Shown piece by piece: positions 33,746 to 45,773 of a DNA stretch of 64,000 bases. Origin of the DNA: Boletus sp. NGJ (lineage: Eukaryota > Basidiomycota > Agaricomycetes > Boletales > Boletaceae); contig JAGTXK010000141.1 of the NCBI GenBank assembly GCA_019096195.1, positions 248,001 to 312,000 on the forward strand. The letters are read 5' to 3'. A program made the translations under genes and the position numbers. The notes beneath the pieces were generated by a model that had not been told where the DNA came from, searched no databases, and saw only the letters and a list, made by a program, of their open reading frames with translations. Each line of letters opens with the position of its first letter. Within the stretch, counting starts at the first letter, position 1.

Positions 33746-34755
33746 TCCGTGGGGGGGCGACGATACCAGACCTCTGAAGGAGATTCGTTTGATTTAATAC
33801 GGTTAATGTGAGAACTCTATTACTGCTCTTGGTAAATAACATCTGGAAGATTGCTGTTAGGACTTCGGCTATCACTGGCTCGAGTACCTCAAACTTACAG
33901 TATGTTTCCACTTTAGTTCCTATCTAAAGAAAACCACCTACTGCCCACCTGGGAACCGAGACTCCGAGGGGCCGGGGCAGGACAGTCGCCACCGAGGTGT
34001 CGTTGTGAGTACCACCGAGGGTACTCCACGACCCCACCTTCATCCTACGATGCATGCGATTACCGACATGAGACTCCAGCCAGTGAGGGTGAGCATCTCC
34101 ACGTCATGTGTAGTCATACAAGATTCAACCAATCTCACAACTGGAAGTGAATCCGGGAGCTCGACCCTACTTGTGTTGGTGGAACCGATCTGCAAATCAG
34201 AGGGTGAACGCATGATAATAACTATTACTGACACTATTGGCCCCGAACGATAGGCTCTCCTAGTCTTGTCCCCAGCCTTGCCGGCAGTTGAACATGAGTC
34301 GTATGAGACCTAAACGGGACCCCTCAAAGGCCTCAAGATTCTTGGATTATTCTCCGTGTAGTCCGGAGGGCGATGTTGGCAGTAGGTGAGACTCCGATCT
34401 CGGCTGTTGGCTTGCTGGTGAGTAGGGGCAAATGAAATCAGAAGGAGCCGGTAGTTTTTAGATGAGATAACAGAACCGAGCGGCGAGTGGCGAGTGGCGA
34501 GTTTGCAGTGGCATCCCAAGGAGTAACAGCTGCCGCTGTAGCTCAAGCAGGCAGGTTTACTGAGTCCCTCTTTGCCGCAGCATTAATATTGTGCACTAGG
34601 GTCCGCTGTGCCGACATTGACCTTGCTGGAATGAGGAGCGCCTCATGAGTGACTGCTTTCGAGACAAGCAACTGAAAGTAAGATCTAGGTGTTTGTGCTT
34701 ATGTACTTAATAGTGAGCAGCGCCGAGCATTCTTTGTCCCTTGATTTCGACGACG
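33746..34755. other. Intergenic stretch between divergent P450 copy B and TenA-type gene
   Basis: This shared upstream region of two divergent genes presumably holds both promoters. The first 150 bases align with the leader of copy A. A short tandem repeat of GGCGAGT (three units) sits at about 34480-34503. No gene is seen. Confidence 0.4.
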
Positions 34756-35567
34756 ATGTTGACTGACCACCTGTCCTCCCTGGCTACGCCCACCCCCTAC
34801 TCCGCCGCCATCGCCCACCCGTTCCTTGCCGCCGCCGCCTCCCTCTCCCTGCCCGCCTCCCGTCTCGCCCTGTACCTTTACCAAGACCGCATCTACGCCG
34901 CCCAAGCCTACCCCCGTTTCATCGCCCAACTCATCTCCAAGATCCCACTTGACGACCCCAACGCTGCTGACCTCGCAACGCGCACACTCACCCTGCTCGT
35001 CGGATGCCTCACCAACATCGTCCGTGAAGTCGCTTTTTTCGACACCATCGCCCGCAAGTACGATCTCCCCCTCGATCACGGCTACTGGTGCGAACGCAAA
35101 GCCACGCGGAACTACACCGCCGAGATGGCGAGGACCGGCGCGATGGCGTCCCTCGAGGACGGTCTCGTGTTTTTATGGGCTATGGAAAAGGTGCGCAGCG
35201 TCGGCGATCATTGCATCTTGCTTACTGGAATGGCTGGCAGGTCTACTTGGACGCATGGTCCGCAGTCCACACCGCCCTCCCTAAGCAGTTCCCATCACAA
35301 ACACAAGCTGACCTCACAACCAAGGCGATCAGAGATCTCGCTTACAACTGGTCCAATGCTAACCCCGACTTTGTACAATTCGTACAAGGGATTGGCGATC
35401 TCGTGGATGATTACTTTGCCCCTGTCATGGCGGCTCAGTCGGTGGTTGGACGGAGTGCATCAGAAGCACTTGCTCGTGCAGAGGCGATATGGGCACGCGT
35501 CATCGAGCTTGAGGCAGAGTTTTGGCCCATTGAAGACGAACAGGACCAGTTCCGTGTGAGCAAGTAA
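34756..35567 (+). CDS. TenA/THI-4 family protein (haem-oxygenase-like fold)
   Basis: Family members include thiaminase II (TenA), which salvages pyrimidine thiamin precursors, and related all-helical proteins. Exon 1 starts MLTDHLSSLATPTPYSAAI and contains ALYLYQDRIYAAQAYPRFIA, a typical early helix pair, then YDLPLDHGYWCERKATRNYT and GLVFLWAMEK. A 50-base intron (35192-35241) joins it to exon 2 (VYLDAWSAVHTALPKQFPSQ), ending EDEQDQFRVSK with the stop at 35565-35567. The total of about 253 residues fits the family. It sits between P450 copies B and C, and a truncated inverted copy lies at 30930-31117, so the gene has travelled with the P450s. A thiaminase role is not proven; fungal members of this fold also serve other pathways. 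Confidence 0.8.
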
Positions 35568-35924
35568 AAAAGAATTCGAGGTATACTCGAAATCCCGCAC
35601 TTGTAATCAATGTGTATTCTTACAAACATGAAACGACTTTAGTGAGCGGCTTGCGAATGAATGCAACCGGTGTGCGAGTACGTGCAGCTGCCCCGAGAGG
35701 GAAGCCAACACGTGGGACACACTTATGCTGTGTTGTGTTCCATCTCTCCGGGATCAAAGTTGGGCCCCCAAGACAGAACGCACAAGGTCAACCTTTTCGC
35801 GGTCCAGGGGCGAGTGCTATATGAATTCGATTAGTGTTTCTCGACCAAACATGTCAAGCGATGGCATGTTCAAGGACTTGATAGACAATGATAAATTCAA
35901 ACCAGAGGAAAAAACGTGAGCAGT

Positions 35925-38076
35925 GCTAGCAGTAATCAACTGCTCCAGTTTCTCGGAGTCCATCCCTACGAACCTGGGCACGATCCTACACGCGAATGGA
36001 AGAGGATGCCTGCGCAGGAGAAATGAATACCACGTCCAAAGAATAAAAGAAAGATATGTCTGTCATCACTCACACCCCAATTGCGCTCGAAATTTCCACT
36101 TGGATCTCCACCCCGTTTGCGTTCAAGGGTTTCAATATCTTGAATACACCCAACACCATGGCGATGACAACCCACACTGACGTGTCTGCAAAGTGTCTCG
36201 CGACACAGATCCGTCAACCAAATCCAAACACGATATGTTCGGTCTCGTTGAGTTTCAGGGGAACCATCATCGTTCAGGCATCACTCGGGTATGAACACGT
36301 GTGAGTTGGGGAACTTGGTTTCATCGTGTGCCATCGACCTAGTAAAATCAATCATCGAAATCTGTCGTGAAGGAACGTAGAAGCACGAACCAAAGGTTTG
36401 CTAAAAGGATAGCACATGGAAGCAGGTATCAATGGACTCTCGGTCAATCAAGGAAACTGCCAATTATTCACCTTTCGGAATATGAATATGGAATCCACCA
36501 TACACATCATCTACAGCAGCATGCGGAACCGCTGCGTGGTTCGAGCGGAATCAGCAAAGAGCTAATCGAGGAATGGAGTCACCCACACAGAGGGACGACA
36601 AGACTCTGACGATTTCCCAAAAAATGGCATCAATGAAGGGCAACAAAGGTCAATCGTCGACTGTCGGCAATTTATCCTTGCCCGCCGCGGCATCAATCTG
36701 TGCTTGCGCTTTTTCCTGCACTGCCGGGTTCAACATCATCACGAGAAAGAACGTCATGATGACCGAGTGGGGCTGTTTTAAATGTCTGAGATAATGATTG
36801 CCACGAAGAATTTGGATCACGTACGGTCTCTGACGCGGCTGACATGGATAAGATACATTAGTGAGGGATCGTACGCAGTATCTCAGCAACGTACCGAAAA
36901 ACACGGTCCCGGATGCCCCCTTGAGAGCCTCCGTCCATGATTCTTCGTGTGATGCCCCTTTCTTTTCCATATGTCGCAGCACATCGTGTACTATCGACAG
37001 TGCGACGCTATCGCTCCCCTAGCATATGCAATTATTCAACGTGTGCCCGAGCCTGAGGGAAGGAAATGACCATTCCCACTCTTTCACGAGAGTACTCAAA
37101 CGGGCGCTCGAGATACTGCTTCGATAACACAGACGCCGTCGCCATCTGCCTCTTGAAGGGCATACCGGAAAACCACGACGGGAGATGGAGCAGTACTTTC
37201 GACAGATTCATCTCGTAGATCGAACAATGCTGCACTGGGACATGTGATTGACTCACATAGCGGGAAGAATGGCAATGTCGGGACATGCAATAAGCAGTAC
37301 AATCTTCAACGGATTTGCCATTATCTCAACGAGTTCGTCCTTTCGAGATGCTGGGTCATACTGACTGCTATTGAGAATAACCGACTCCGCCGTGAATCTC
37401 GACGGCGAGGTGAGTTAGGTTCAGCACCGCATCTATTCTCATACACTTACTCGAACACATGATCACTGAGTTGTTCGGGGGTACGAAACAACTGCCAGAG
37501 GAGATGTCATGTCTTGCGGTGTTGAAGGGGTAGAAATCTGGGTACCGCGCTGAGCCGAAATGTCTGATGGAAAAATTGCCTGTGTAGTCGCCATCGATCG
37601 CCGTAAGACATGGGAGCAGAACTGAAACCTAACCCAGACCTTGAAATAGCAGGTTGGTATTTAGTAGTGTGATAAAAAACGATGAACTGACATTTCATTC
37701 GCGATGAGGTACTATGGACGGTCTGAATAGTTCTTGGATCGTTTCTCAAGCAGGTCCTTTGCAATCTTTTCCGAATTGATGATGATATCCTTTCCAAACA
37801 GACAATGTCGCCTACATGGATATCGAGTAGAGGACAGAACTGAACATGTTGTAACCTACCGTACCATGTCCGAGTCGCCCCGGACTCCGAGTTCGTGAGT
37901 CGGCATATGTGTCCCATGGAGCACCAGCGGCGTCAACTCCGACAACGTTCCCAACCCATGGTAACCCAGTGGCAACAAGTTCAGCTCCCGAGCGCCCGTC
38001 ATTCAATGTATCATGATAGAACTACGACGCAGCAGAGTGCTAGGGTGCCTGCCAGTGTAATCGCCCAGTCAAACAT
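35925..38076 (-). pseudogene. Cytochrome P450, cluster copy C, inactivated
   Basis: The copy follows the exon plan of A and B. The start MFDWAITLAGTLALC is soon interrupted by stops in the anchor and hinge region. The second exon keeps KRLQRTC/EKIAKDLL-type sequence, but with a small deletion. The haem exon reads FG-stop-RICVARHFADTSVWV, so the loop has an in-frame stop and the glycine after the cysteine region is replaced by alanine. The upstream part of that exon is shifted (MAHDETKFPNSHVFIPE then a stop). The final exon (HPLPFACRIVPRFVGMD) no longer stops at the homologous position. Several independent lesions mean it cannot make a P450. Confidence 0.85.
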
Positions 38077-38780
38077 TGCATGGGACGGTAACATACGGAC
38101 AAGATTCACCTTACAGTACAGTAAACTTACCTTGGAACTCGCAGCACTCATCCTCGGACGTTGCCTCCTAGTGGCCCGCTCTTTTTACGGTCCAACATCT
38201 CATAGTCATATCTTGTCGTGCCGAATTTGAAGGGTTGCTCAGGTGGCACTTTTTCGGCCGTACTTGTCAAGCGGCGGCCCTTCACTATTTTTCCTAACCG
38301 CTAAACTGACCCGAGCCAAATCGACCCCAAATCGACCGGCGTCGATTCCATGTATACCGAACCAATACCTCATCGATATCTCGATGATCATTATATATGC
38401 TCAACGACGAACAGCTCTAGAAACTGTGTGGCTAAATTCTACTTCATTCGGGTTCCGGTGTCAGGCTCATATCTCCAACCGTCCTTGCACTGTGTGTCAA
38501 TTCACTTCCGAGTCCTTGCCACAGTGTCGGCACCATCACCGTTAATCTGCGCTGCTTTCTCAAGCTCCAGGCTTGACTCAGGCGCAGTGCCAGCATGTTC
38601 GGATATGCCAGAACATGCTTTATATGGTATGTATTAATAAATCGCGGTCCTGCACTTTTTGTGATAATGGCCTGATTTTGATCTTCCAGAAACGACTTGC
38701 TGACTGAGCAATGTAGCTCTCATAGTACAAAATCGGTTGTACCCTGCGGTGTTTCAGGATCATTTCCCATCTCTCTCTCA
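38077..38780. promoter_or_regulatory. Upstream region of ERG11
   Basis: This non-coding stretch lies between the dead P450 copy C and ERG11 and should hold the ERG11 promoter. No specific binding site could be assigned with confidence. Confidence 0.4.
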
Positions 38781-40792
38781 ATGTCAGTCGATAGTACGTT
38801 GCCCACTGCGGGTTACGTGGCTACTCTGCTGGAATCCGCCCAGAACTATATCACAAACTCGCCGGGACGCGCTATTCTTCTCGTGGTCGTCTGTTCACCA
38901 TTCATTGCCATCATCCTGAACATTCTTAGGCAGCTGGTTTGTACTCAATAATGCATGCTGAACCAAACTGATACGTCTGCAGATTCTTCCTCGTGACTCT
39001 TCGCTGCCCCCAGAGGTGTTCCATTTTATACCCATCATTGGTTCTGCAATTTCATATGGCAATGACCCCGTGACCTTCTTCGCTCAATGCAAAGAGAAGG
39101 TACGCTGCAACATAATGTCGTACCAGTTCTTGGTCCAATTGTGTTGCCCTTGGCAGTATGGCAACATCTTCACGTTTGTTTTGTTGGGCCGTAAAGTTAC
39201 CGTCGCGCTCGGTGCCAAGGGTAACAACTTCATTCTCGGCGGCAAATCTACAGCATTCTCGGCAGAGGATGTTTACAAGGTGTGTAGGATCTTGTAACAT
39301 TCTACTCATGGCTGACTGTTCCTTAGCATGTCACGACACCCGTTTTTGGCAAAGATGTTGTCTTCGATGTCCCCAATGAGGTGTTAATGGAACAGAAGAA
39401 GTTTGTTAAAGTTGGTCTCTCAGTCGAAAATCTCCGTGCCTATGTTGGTATGATCGAAAACGAGGTCGACCACTTCATGAGGACGGACCCAGCATTCTTG
39501 ATCTTCCAAACAAACGATATCAATGAATGGGGTCGTTTCGATGTTACAGACATTTTGGCACAAATCACGATTTTGACTGCATCGCGGACACTCCAAGGTA
39601 TCGAGGTTCGCGAAAGCTTGGACAAGTCGTTTTCAGAATTGTTCAATGCTCTGGATGGTGGATTCACGCCGATCAACTTCCTCTTTCCCAATCTTCCCTT
39701 GGAGAGTTACCGTAAACGTGACGAAGCTCAAAAGAAAATGAGTGAATTCTATATCAACATCATCCGAAAACGCAGGGAGTCCGGTATGGTGAGGACAGAT
39801 TTCTACAGTGTTTGACTTTATACTCACATCTGTGGCAGGATGCACAGGATATGATTTCCGCCCTCATCGGTCAAAAGTATCGCGATGGTAGAGAACTCCT
39901 AGACCACGAGATCGCCCATATCCTGATTGCGCTTCTCATGGCGGGCCAACACACCAGTTCAGCTACTGGTTCTTGGGCCCTCCTTCACCTCGCAGACAAC
40001 CAGGAAGTACAGTAAGTCTACCTTCACTTTTCCTAATGCTTTGTATTTATTGCCTTGTTTAAGGAGGCATTCTACCAAGAACAGGCGAAAAACTTCAGTA
40101 ATCCTGATGGCTCATTCAGGAGCATGACCTATGAGGAACTTCGCGAACTGCCTGTCATGGACTCGATTATTCGGGAGACGCTTCGCCTCCACCCACCTAT
40201 TCACAGTATCATGCGTTACATTCGTTCTGATGTCCCCGTTCCGCCCACTCTTGCTGCGCCTTCGAAAGACGGCACCTATGTTGTACCCCGTGGTTACTAC
40301 GTTCTTGCTTCTCCGGGTGTCAACCAGGTTGATCCGCAGATATGGTTCAACCCAGATACTTGGGACCCAACTCGGTGGAGCGACCCTGAAGGTGTTGCAG
40401 CCCAAGCTTTCAAGTCATATTCAGATGAAAACGGCGAGAAGATCGATTATGGATTCGGTGTCATGAGCAAGGGTACAGATAGTCCTTACCAACCGTTCGG
40501 TTCTGGCCGACACCGTTGTATCGGCGAGCAGGTAAGTGACGATCATCGTTGCTATGCGTTGGCTCAGCCGTTCTTTGCTCAGTTTGCATACTTGCAACTG
40601 GGAACTGTTCTTGCAACGTTGTTGCGCCAAGTAGAGGTTAGGCTGGATCAACCCGTGCCAGAGCACAACTATCATGTACGTACGCCCCTGGCCTTTGCCA
40701 TGACGCACACTCAGCTTTTCACTGTGTAGACTATGATCACGATGCCCAAGAAGCCACGTAATGTCTGTTATAGACGTCGAGCCTTTGATTGA
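38781..40792 (+). CDS. erg11: Sterol 14-alpha-demethylase, CYP51 (ERG11)
   Basis: This essential P450 of ergosterol synthesis, in the endoplasmic reticulum, removes the 14-alpha methyl group of lanosterol or eburicol and is the azole target. The start MSVDSTLPTAGYVATLL leads to a membrane anchor and LPPEVFHFIPIIGSAISYGN. The substrate-recognition region includes KHVTTPVFGKDVVFDVPNEV (CYP51 B'-helix type). The I-helix has LLMAGQHTSSATGSWALLHL. The K-helix is DSIIRETLRLHPPIHSIMRY. The haem loop is YQPFGSGRHRCIGEQ near 40.5 kb. A last short exon (TMITMPKKPRNVCYRRRAFD) stops at 40790-40792. About eight introns all join in frame. The gene lies next to the P450 cluster but is from a distinct, conserved family. 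Confidence 0.95.
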
Positions 40793-42062
40793 TAGACATG
40801 TTACTCTACTGTTCGGAAAGCAAGAACCGTAACAAACAGAATCGAGTTACGGCACCATTTGCAGTAGCATACAAAAACCCACACGGGAAATACATCTACA
40901 GGAGAAGCTTGTCCAGTAAAATTCCATCAATGTTGTCCTAACTGATGAGGGAGATCCAGTCTCTGACCTCGGTAGGTGGAAATTAGACTCTAGATCATTA
41001 AAAACGGGTCGTCGACCCGCAGAGAATCAAGGACCCTCATCTGGTGCTCACTGCTCAGAGGATCTCTCCTCATCGATCATCATCCACGGTCGTATGGTGG
41101 ACACATGTCAGTACCCAAAACTGCTGCAGGGCGTCTCGCCGCTATCACGCACTCGGTGGGTCGGTGTGAACCCGGGTCAACACGAGGTGAACACCGTGAC
41201 CATCGTTTTCAGGAAGCGCTTCAGAAGGTCTAATCTTCGATGTCGGTGTTTCCGCTCGTTCATCTCATCAAGGGAACTTGGCGAGCAGTGAGGCTCAATA
41301 CCTAACATACGCCGCCGGCCTGCCACCAACAGATCCGAAACATCACTTGCAAGAGACGACCATGTGAACGAACCTCGCCCAGGAACACCAACTTGTAACA
41401 ATATTTCGCTATGCAACACAACTCGAAAGCCTTTCTCGCCATCCATCTCTTTCAGTATGCTCGTGGTGGCTTGCCAGTGGCACGTGTATCCTCATGTTTT
41501 CGATCGCATTCACCCAGGGGTTTCAATCAGTATTCTTATTTGTTCTACTCATGCTTTGCCCATGTGTACGCTGCTTCCCTCTGTGCATGTTGTTTGATCA
41601 TATATATATGGTTGCACCCCATTGAAATCCAGTGGAAATTTAAGTAATCAATTCAGCGAAAAATACATTGAACGAAATCCAATGGAATTCAGCGACATTT
41701 GTTAAGTTCTACATCGCTGAAAATCACTACGAAAATGTAATGAAACTCATTACATTATCTGCTGAAATTCGCTCGGAAGATACACTGAATTTTACACTGA
41801 ATTTAATTGCACTTTCTACTCACTGTGTTGTCGTTGTTCTCACAGTATTTTTTATGCTTGTAATCAATTCGTATTCTTGCGGACGCGACAAGCGACAATG
41901 TGCATCTCCATCATCCACGTCTATCGTGAAGTAACCAGGGTAAAAACAGTACGACATAACGCATAGCATACTCCCTAAGTAACACATGAGGACCATGACA
42001 TACGAGGACTGACAACGACAATAGCCAACCCAAGGCTGACAACGAAAGGCACATAAACTAGT
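40793..42062. other. Intergenic stretch with foldback-like AT-rich segment
   Basis: There is no gene. Between about 41614 and 41815 the ends are weakly inverted (ATTGAAATCCAGTGGAAATT against the reverse complement ATTAAATTCAGTGTAAAATT). In the middle is a perfect hairpin, AATGTAATGA...TCATTACATT (41734-41756). This may be an old foldback element. An AT repeat lies at about 41600. Confidence 0.4.
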
Positions 42063-43202
42063 TTAGAGTTTGCCGAGAGTTGGTGCATTGGGGTTCAAGC
42101 CGGCGGCCTTGGCACGTTTGCGGAACATCTGGGTAGACTTGTAACCGCGAATTCCACCGCCCCAGTGACGACGGTGCTCCTCGTACTTGTCAGAGCTGCA
42201 GGAAAATGAATGCCTCGAGGTTTTTACGGACTACCAGTGCGTGGTGTAACTCACAAGTTGGCTTTCGCAGCACTGATGAGGGTAGCGAGTTCGCGCTGGT
42301 CCTCGCTCTTGACGTCCTGGAGAGTCAAGACGGCAGCGGTCTTCTTGTGGACGACCGTACCAAGGCGAGCCTTGCCCTTGACGATCACATAAGGGATACC
42401 CATCTTGCGACAGAGAGCAGGGAGGAAGACGACAAGTTCGATGGGGTCGACATCGTGTGCAATAACGACGAGAGAAGCCTTCTTGGCTTCGATGAGGGCA
42501 ACGGTGTGGTTGAGACCATATTTAACAAAGAGAGGCTTCTTGTCCTTGGCTGCCTCCTTTTGCTCGGCAGTAGCCTTGGCGATGGTTTCAAGACGTTCCT
42601 TCTTCTCGGCCTTGGTCTCGGGGCGGTATCTGCACAATCGATAAGAACACGAGCGATCATGTCGAGATTTGGACATACTTGTTGAGAAGCTTGAACAACT
42701 GGGTGGCCGTGTTCTTGTCCAAGGTGTGCGAGAACTGTGCAATGGCGGGAGGCACCTTGAGACGCTGGCTAAGGATGACTTTTTGACGTTGGAGGCGAAT
42801 GTATTCGGGCCACTTGACGAAGCGGGTCAAGTCGGTCTTGGGACGGATGTCCTGACCTGTAACACCAATCAGCGACGTGTCCCATCAGATAAAGGATGAG
42901 CGATATACCAATACCAAAGTTACGGGGCTTGGACTCAAAGAGAGGGTTTTTCGTAGACTTGGCAGGCTTGTTGGCAGAGCCGGGGGCGGGGGCGGGTTTC
43001 TTGCCTGAACCGGGTTTGGATTTGGGGGGCTGGTCATTGAGACGAGACCACAGTCAGTCGCACGTTCATCACAAGGACGGACAGAAGCGATCGCCACTGT
43101 GTCTCGGAGCTCTAGCACTCTGCTCAGAATCGAGCGAGTCCAGCAATCAAAACGAAAGCGTCCTCGTTGTACAACTCTGCTTTCGTGGGCACGTACGGCC
43201 AT
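42063..43202 (-). CDS. RPL8: 60S ribosomal protein eL8 (RPL8/RPL7A)
   Basis: This structural protein of the large ribosomal subunit contains the L7Ae RNA-binding fold. A minute first exon (ATGGCC, 43197-43202) is followed by an intron of about 165 bases and the exon [16 protein letters not shown]. Later parts read [94 protein letters not shown] and [20 protein letters not shown]. The end is [10 protein letters not shown] with the stop at 42063. The tiny first exon ending at the donor GTACGT is what makes the start fit the known eL8 N-terminus. The upstream frame that reads through the first intron is not real. Confidence 0.93.
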
Positions 43203-43518
43203 GAGCTGCTGAACCGACTGTGATCAAAGATGGTTAGAGGCACCCGAGTTCTATCCAAAGCATGTACTCGCCATCCATCTTGTAGTGGTTGAAAAAATGT
43301 TCATGGATGTATCGGTGCCAGGGGATTCCGAGACGCAGTTTTGAATGTCCAGTGTCGACTCACCATCTTGTTTTTTTGTCCGAGGCTGGTGTCGAGGGCT
43401 TGAGAGAGAGGTCAGCGAACGAGTCAGTCATTCCCAGTTATACTGTACAGTTCGAACTCCGAACGGATCCAGCCGAGGGTATGATCCTTACATATCCCCC
43501 ACCAACATTTGGGCAGAG
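43203..43518. promoter_or_regulatory. Shared upstream region of divergent RPL8 and thioesterase genes
   Basis: These 316 bases lie between two divergent starts and presumably hold both promoters. Plus-strand frames that run through it have no motif and join no known protein. Confidence 0.4.
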
Positions 43519-44549
43519 ATGCTCTCGTCTGCCCTCCTCCGACGCGCCACTCGTGCCTGTCTCTTCTCCACCGCCCGTTCCCCGGCTCCGGCCCCATCAC
43601 GGCCAGGTATCCTCCGTACCTTCCTCCTCGTTGGCACGGTCTCTCTCGGCGCCTACACCGCTGGTGCGCTCTTCCCGCACCCCTACTTCACCTTCATCGC
43701 TCCCCGGCCCACACCCGGCCCACCCGCCGACCCCGACTCCCCCAGTTCTCTCGCCTACACCGCCGACCTCGAACGCGCCCTCCAATCCCTACCCCTCCTC
43801 CAATCCCTCCGCGCCGCCCCCGACGCTGATGACTGGTACGAAGTCCGTCCGTACAGTAACTTTCCAGAGGAACGACGCGTGAACAATCTGTCTGCGGGGG
43901 CGTTGAGGGGACCAGGCAAGTTGGCATTGATGCCGATGGTGCGGGCGAGGTGGGATGAGACCGAAGCGGTGGTGGTCATGCACGTGGGGAGGGGATTGTG
44001 TGGGCATGACGGGATCGTTCACGGGGGGCTGCTCGCGACGCTGTTGGACGAGAGTTTGGCCAGAACGGTGCGTGGGGGGAAAGAATGGTCCTGGCGGTTA
44101 GCGGGTCTCTGAATGTCGAATAACCAGGCGATTTATAATCTGCCCGACAAGATTGGCGTCACTGCGAAGCTGTCGATCAGTTACAGGGCCCCAACATTTG
44201 CGGATCAGGTAGGGACGCCGCGTCACGGTCCAGCCTTACTCACCCAAACCGGTTTTGGTAGTTTATCGTGATCAAAGTCCGTCTGGGGGAGAAGAACGGT
44301 CGTAAAGTCAGCGTCTCTGGACGCGTCGAAGATCTCAAAGGCAACCTCCTCGTCGAAGCCAAGTAAGCACCCCCTATCTTACGCAGCACGTGCTCATGGA
44401 ATCGTACCAGCGCCATGTTCGTACAACCAAAGTACTCGAAAATGCTCAGTAACTCCGTCGTAAAGATGGCCATGGGCGAGGCAGAGCCGAGGAAAAATAA
44501 TCCAGTCTTGTTGGCAGAGGGTATCCCTCCACCCGCTGCTAAATCATAG
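43519..44549 (+). CDS. Hotdog-fold acyl-CoA thioesterase, probably mitochondrial
   Basis: The protein starts MLSSALLRRATRACLFSTAR, an Arg/Ser/Ala-rich leader like a mitochondrial targeting signal, followed by the hydrophobic segment GILRTFLLVGTVSLGAYTAG. The hotdog core has the PaaI-type active-site motif GHDGIVHGGLLATLLDESLA near 44.0 kb. After introns it continues with YNLPDKIGVTAKLSISYRAP, FIVIKVRLGEKNGRKVSVSG, then LLVEANAMFVQPKYSKML, the last strand of the fold. The stop is at 44547-44549. Family members hydrolyse acyl-CoA; the chain length used here cannot be told. The N-terminal hydrophobic segment suggests an inner-membrane location. Confidence 0.85.
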
Positions 44550-45155
44550 ATCTAAGAGGGTCGCAACTTTTCATGGAATAACCTGCCCACAGACATAGAA
44601 AACACGAAACGTGCTATATCAGATCAGGGTTTACCACACGCGTTGAAATACCCCACACATAAATTTAATCCCTAGTTCCAGTCATTCGAACGAAACACAA
44701 AATCGACTATCTTAGGCCTTATACGGATGTAGTGCCTATCTCCCTCGCTCATGGCAGACAAAGTGAGGCTATGACACTTGTCGGCCGATCCCCTTGTCTT
44801 CTGTTTGTGGTCGGTTTGATTACGGGTAAGATATGCTAGCTCACCTCAAATACTTGAACGTGTAGAGTTCCGTACAGGGAAATCTGGTGATATTCTCGCC
44901 TTGAAAGGGGGGCGTTGACGCAGAGTACATACAGCGTGGGGTCTTTCAAATCACCCAAAACAACTTTTACTTCACCCCGGACGGTAATGTCGACCTTGCT
45001 AACTCGTTTGGCTCTAGATTTCAAGACATAAACTCAGTTGCCACCTCACAGCTCCACTACCAGCACCTCGGCAACACGCACTTTAAACCGAATCATGCAT
45101 TGTTTGAAGTAACTTATCTATTTCACCTCACTCCCAAACACTACTTCTGATAGTT
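44550..45155. other. Intergenic stretch
   Basis: No gene is recognised. A 62-codon minus frame at 44836-45024 has a protein-like look but no motif or gene structure. Confidence 0.3.
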
Positions 45156-45169
45156 GCTCAATAACACCT

Positions 45170-45575
45170 CATGCTTATGCAGCCAAAACCGATCCTGCCG
45201 AGTCGCCTGAAGACCCGAGCCATGATGCGGAAACGTTGGCGTCCAGTGAGTCGCTCATATGTTCTTCCCGCCTGTGAACATTTCCACTGGCATGTACACG
45301 GTGGACACGAATGACGACGCTCTCAGGCCCGTTTCCGTCCCCCGCCTAGAGGAACTGTTTGAAACCCACAACATTTACCCCATCCCCGCCTTTGACGCCA
45401 GCGGAAATCTAATCGCCCCCTCTCACTACGACACGACGCTCAAGAAAGCTACCGTCGAGGTCCGGTTCGCGTTTGTACATCATTTCATTAAGAAAAACAA
45501 ACGCCACGTGTACACCACGCTACTTTGCGGGTTAGAATTCCTACGTGGAGCCCGTTTAGACGTGTTCAGGTAAGC
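45170..45575 (+). CDS. Hypothetical protein, possibly two exons, unsupported family
   Basis: A frame of 104 codons (45259-45573) contains RLEELFETHNIYPIPAFDAS and TLKKATVEVRFAFVHHFIKK. Its amino-acid make-up is like a real protein. A possible upstream exon (about 45172-45240: KTDPAESPEDPSHDAETLAS) ends at a good donor. I do not recognise the family. It could be a small gene, or a fragment left beside the rearranged GTPase copies. Confidence 0.35.
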
Positions 45576-45773
45576 ATGATAGCGAGTAATAGCAAATATC
45601 GACGGTGACATCGTACCACGCCGTGTCTCTCCCTTCGACTCCTTCGTATATTGTACAGTCTGTCAACTCCCCTTCGACGCTTGCTATGCCGGTTCTGACC
45701 TCTCGAATCCAACTTTTCAGCAGCTATAAACCTGTATGGGCACTGAAGAAGTATGCAAAGTTTGCGCGTCAAT

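Noticed and set aside
34480-34503. Short tandem repeat (GGCGAGT)x3 considered as a minisatellite or CRISPR-like array
   Set aside because: Only three short units without spacers; an ordinary simple repeat.
35088-35567. TenA-type reading frame starting at 35088
   Set aside because: The 159-codon frame includes the true second exon, but its beginning runs through the first exon in the wrong frame and the intron; the 34756 start with a 50-base intron is preferred.
43031-43196. Possible C/D-box snoRNA in the first intron of RPL8 (GTGATGA present)
   Set aside because: The nearest CTGA lies only about 10 bases after the C-like box and no terminal stem is visible, so spacing does not fit a C/D snoRNA.
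45259-45573. Considered as a transposase or retroelement fragment
   Set aside because: No DDE, integrase or reverse-transcriptase motif is visible, so it is left as a hypothetical protein.
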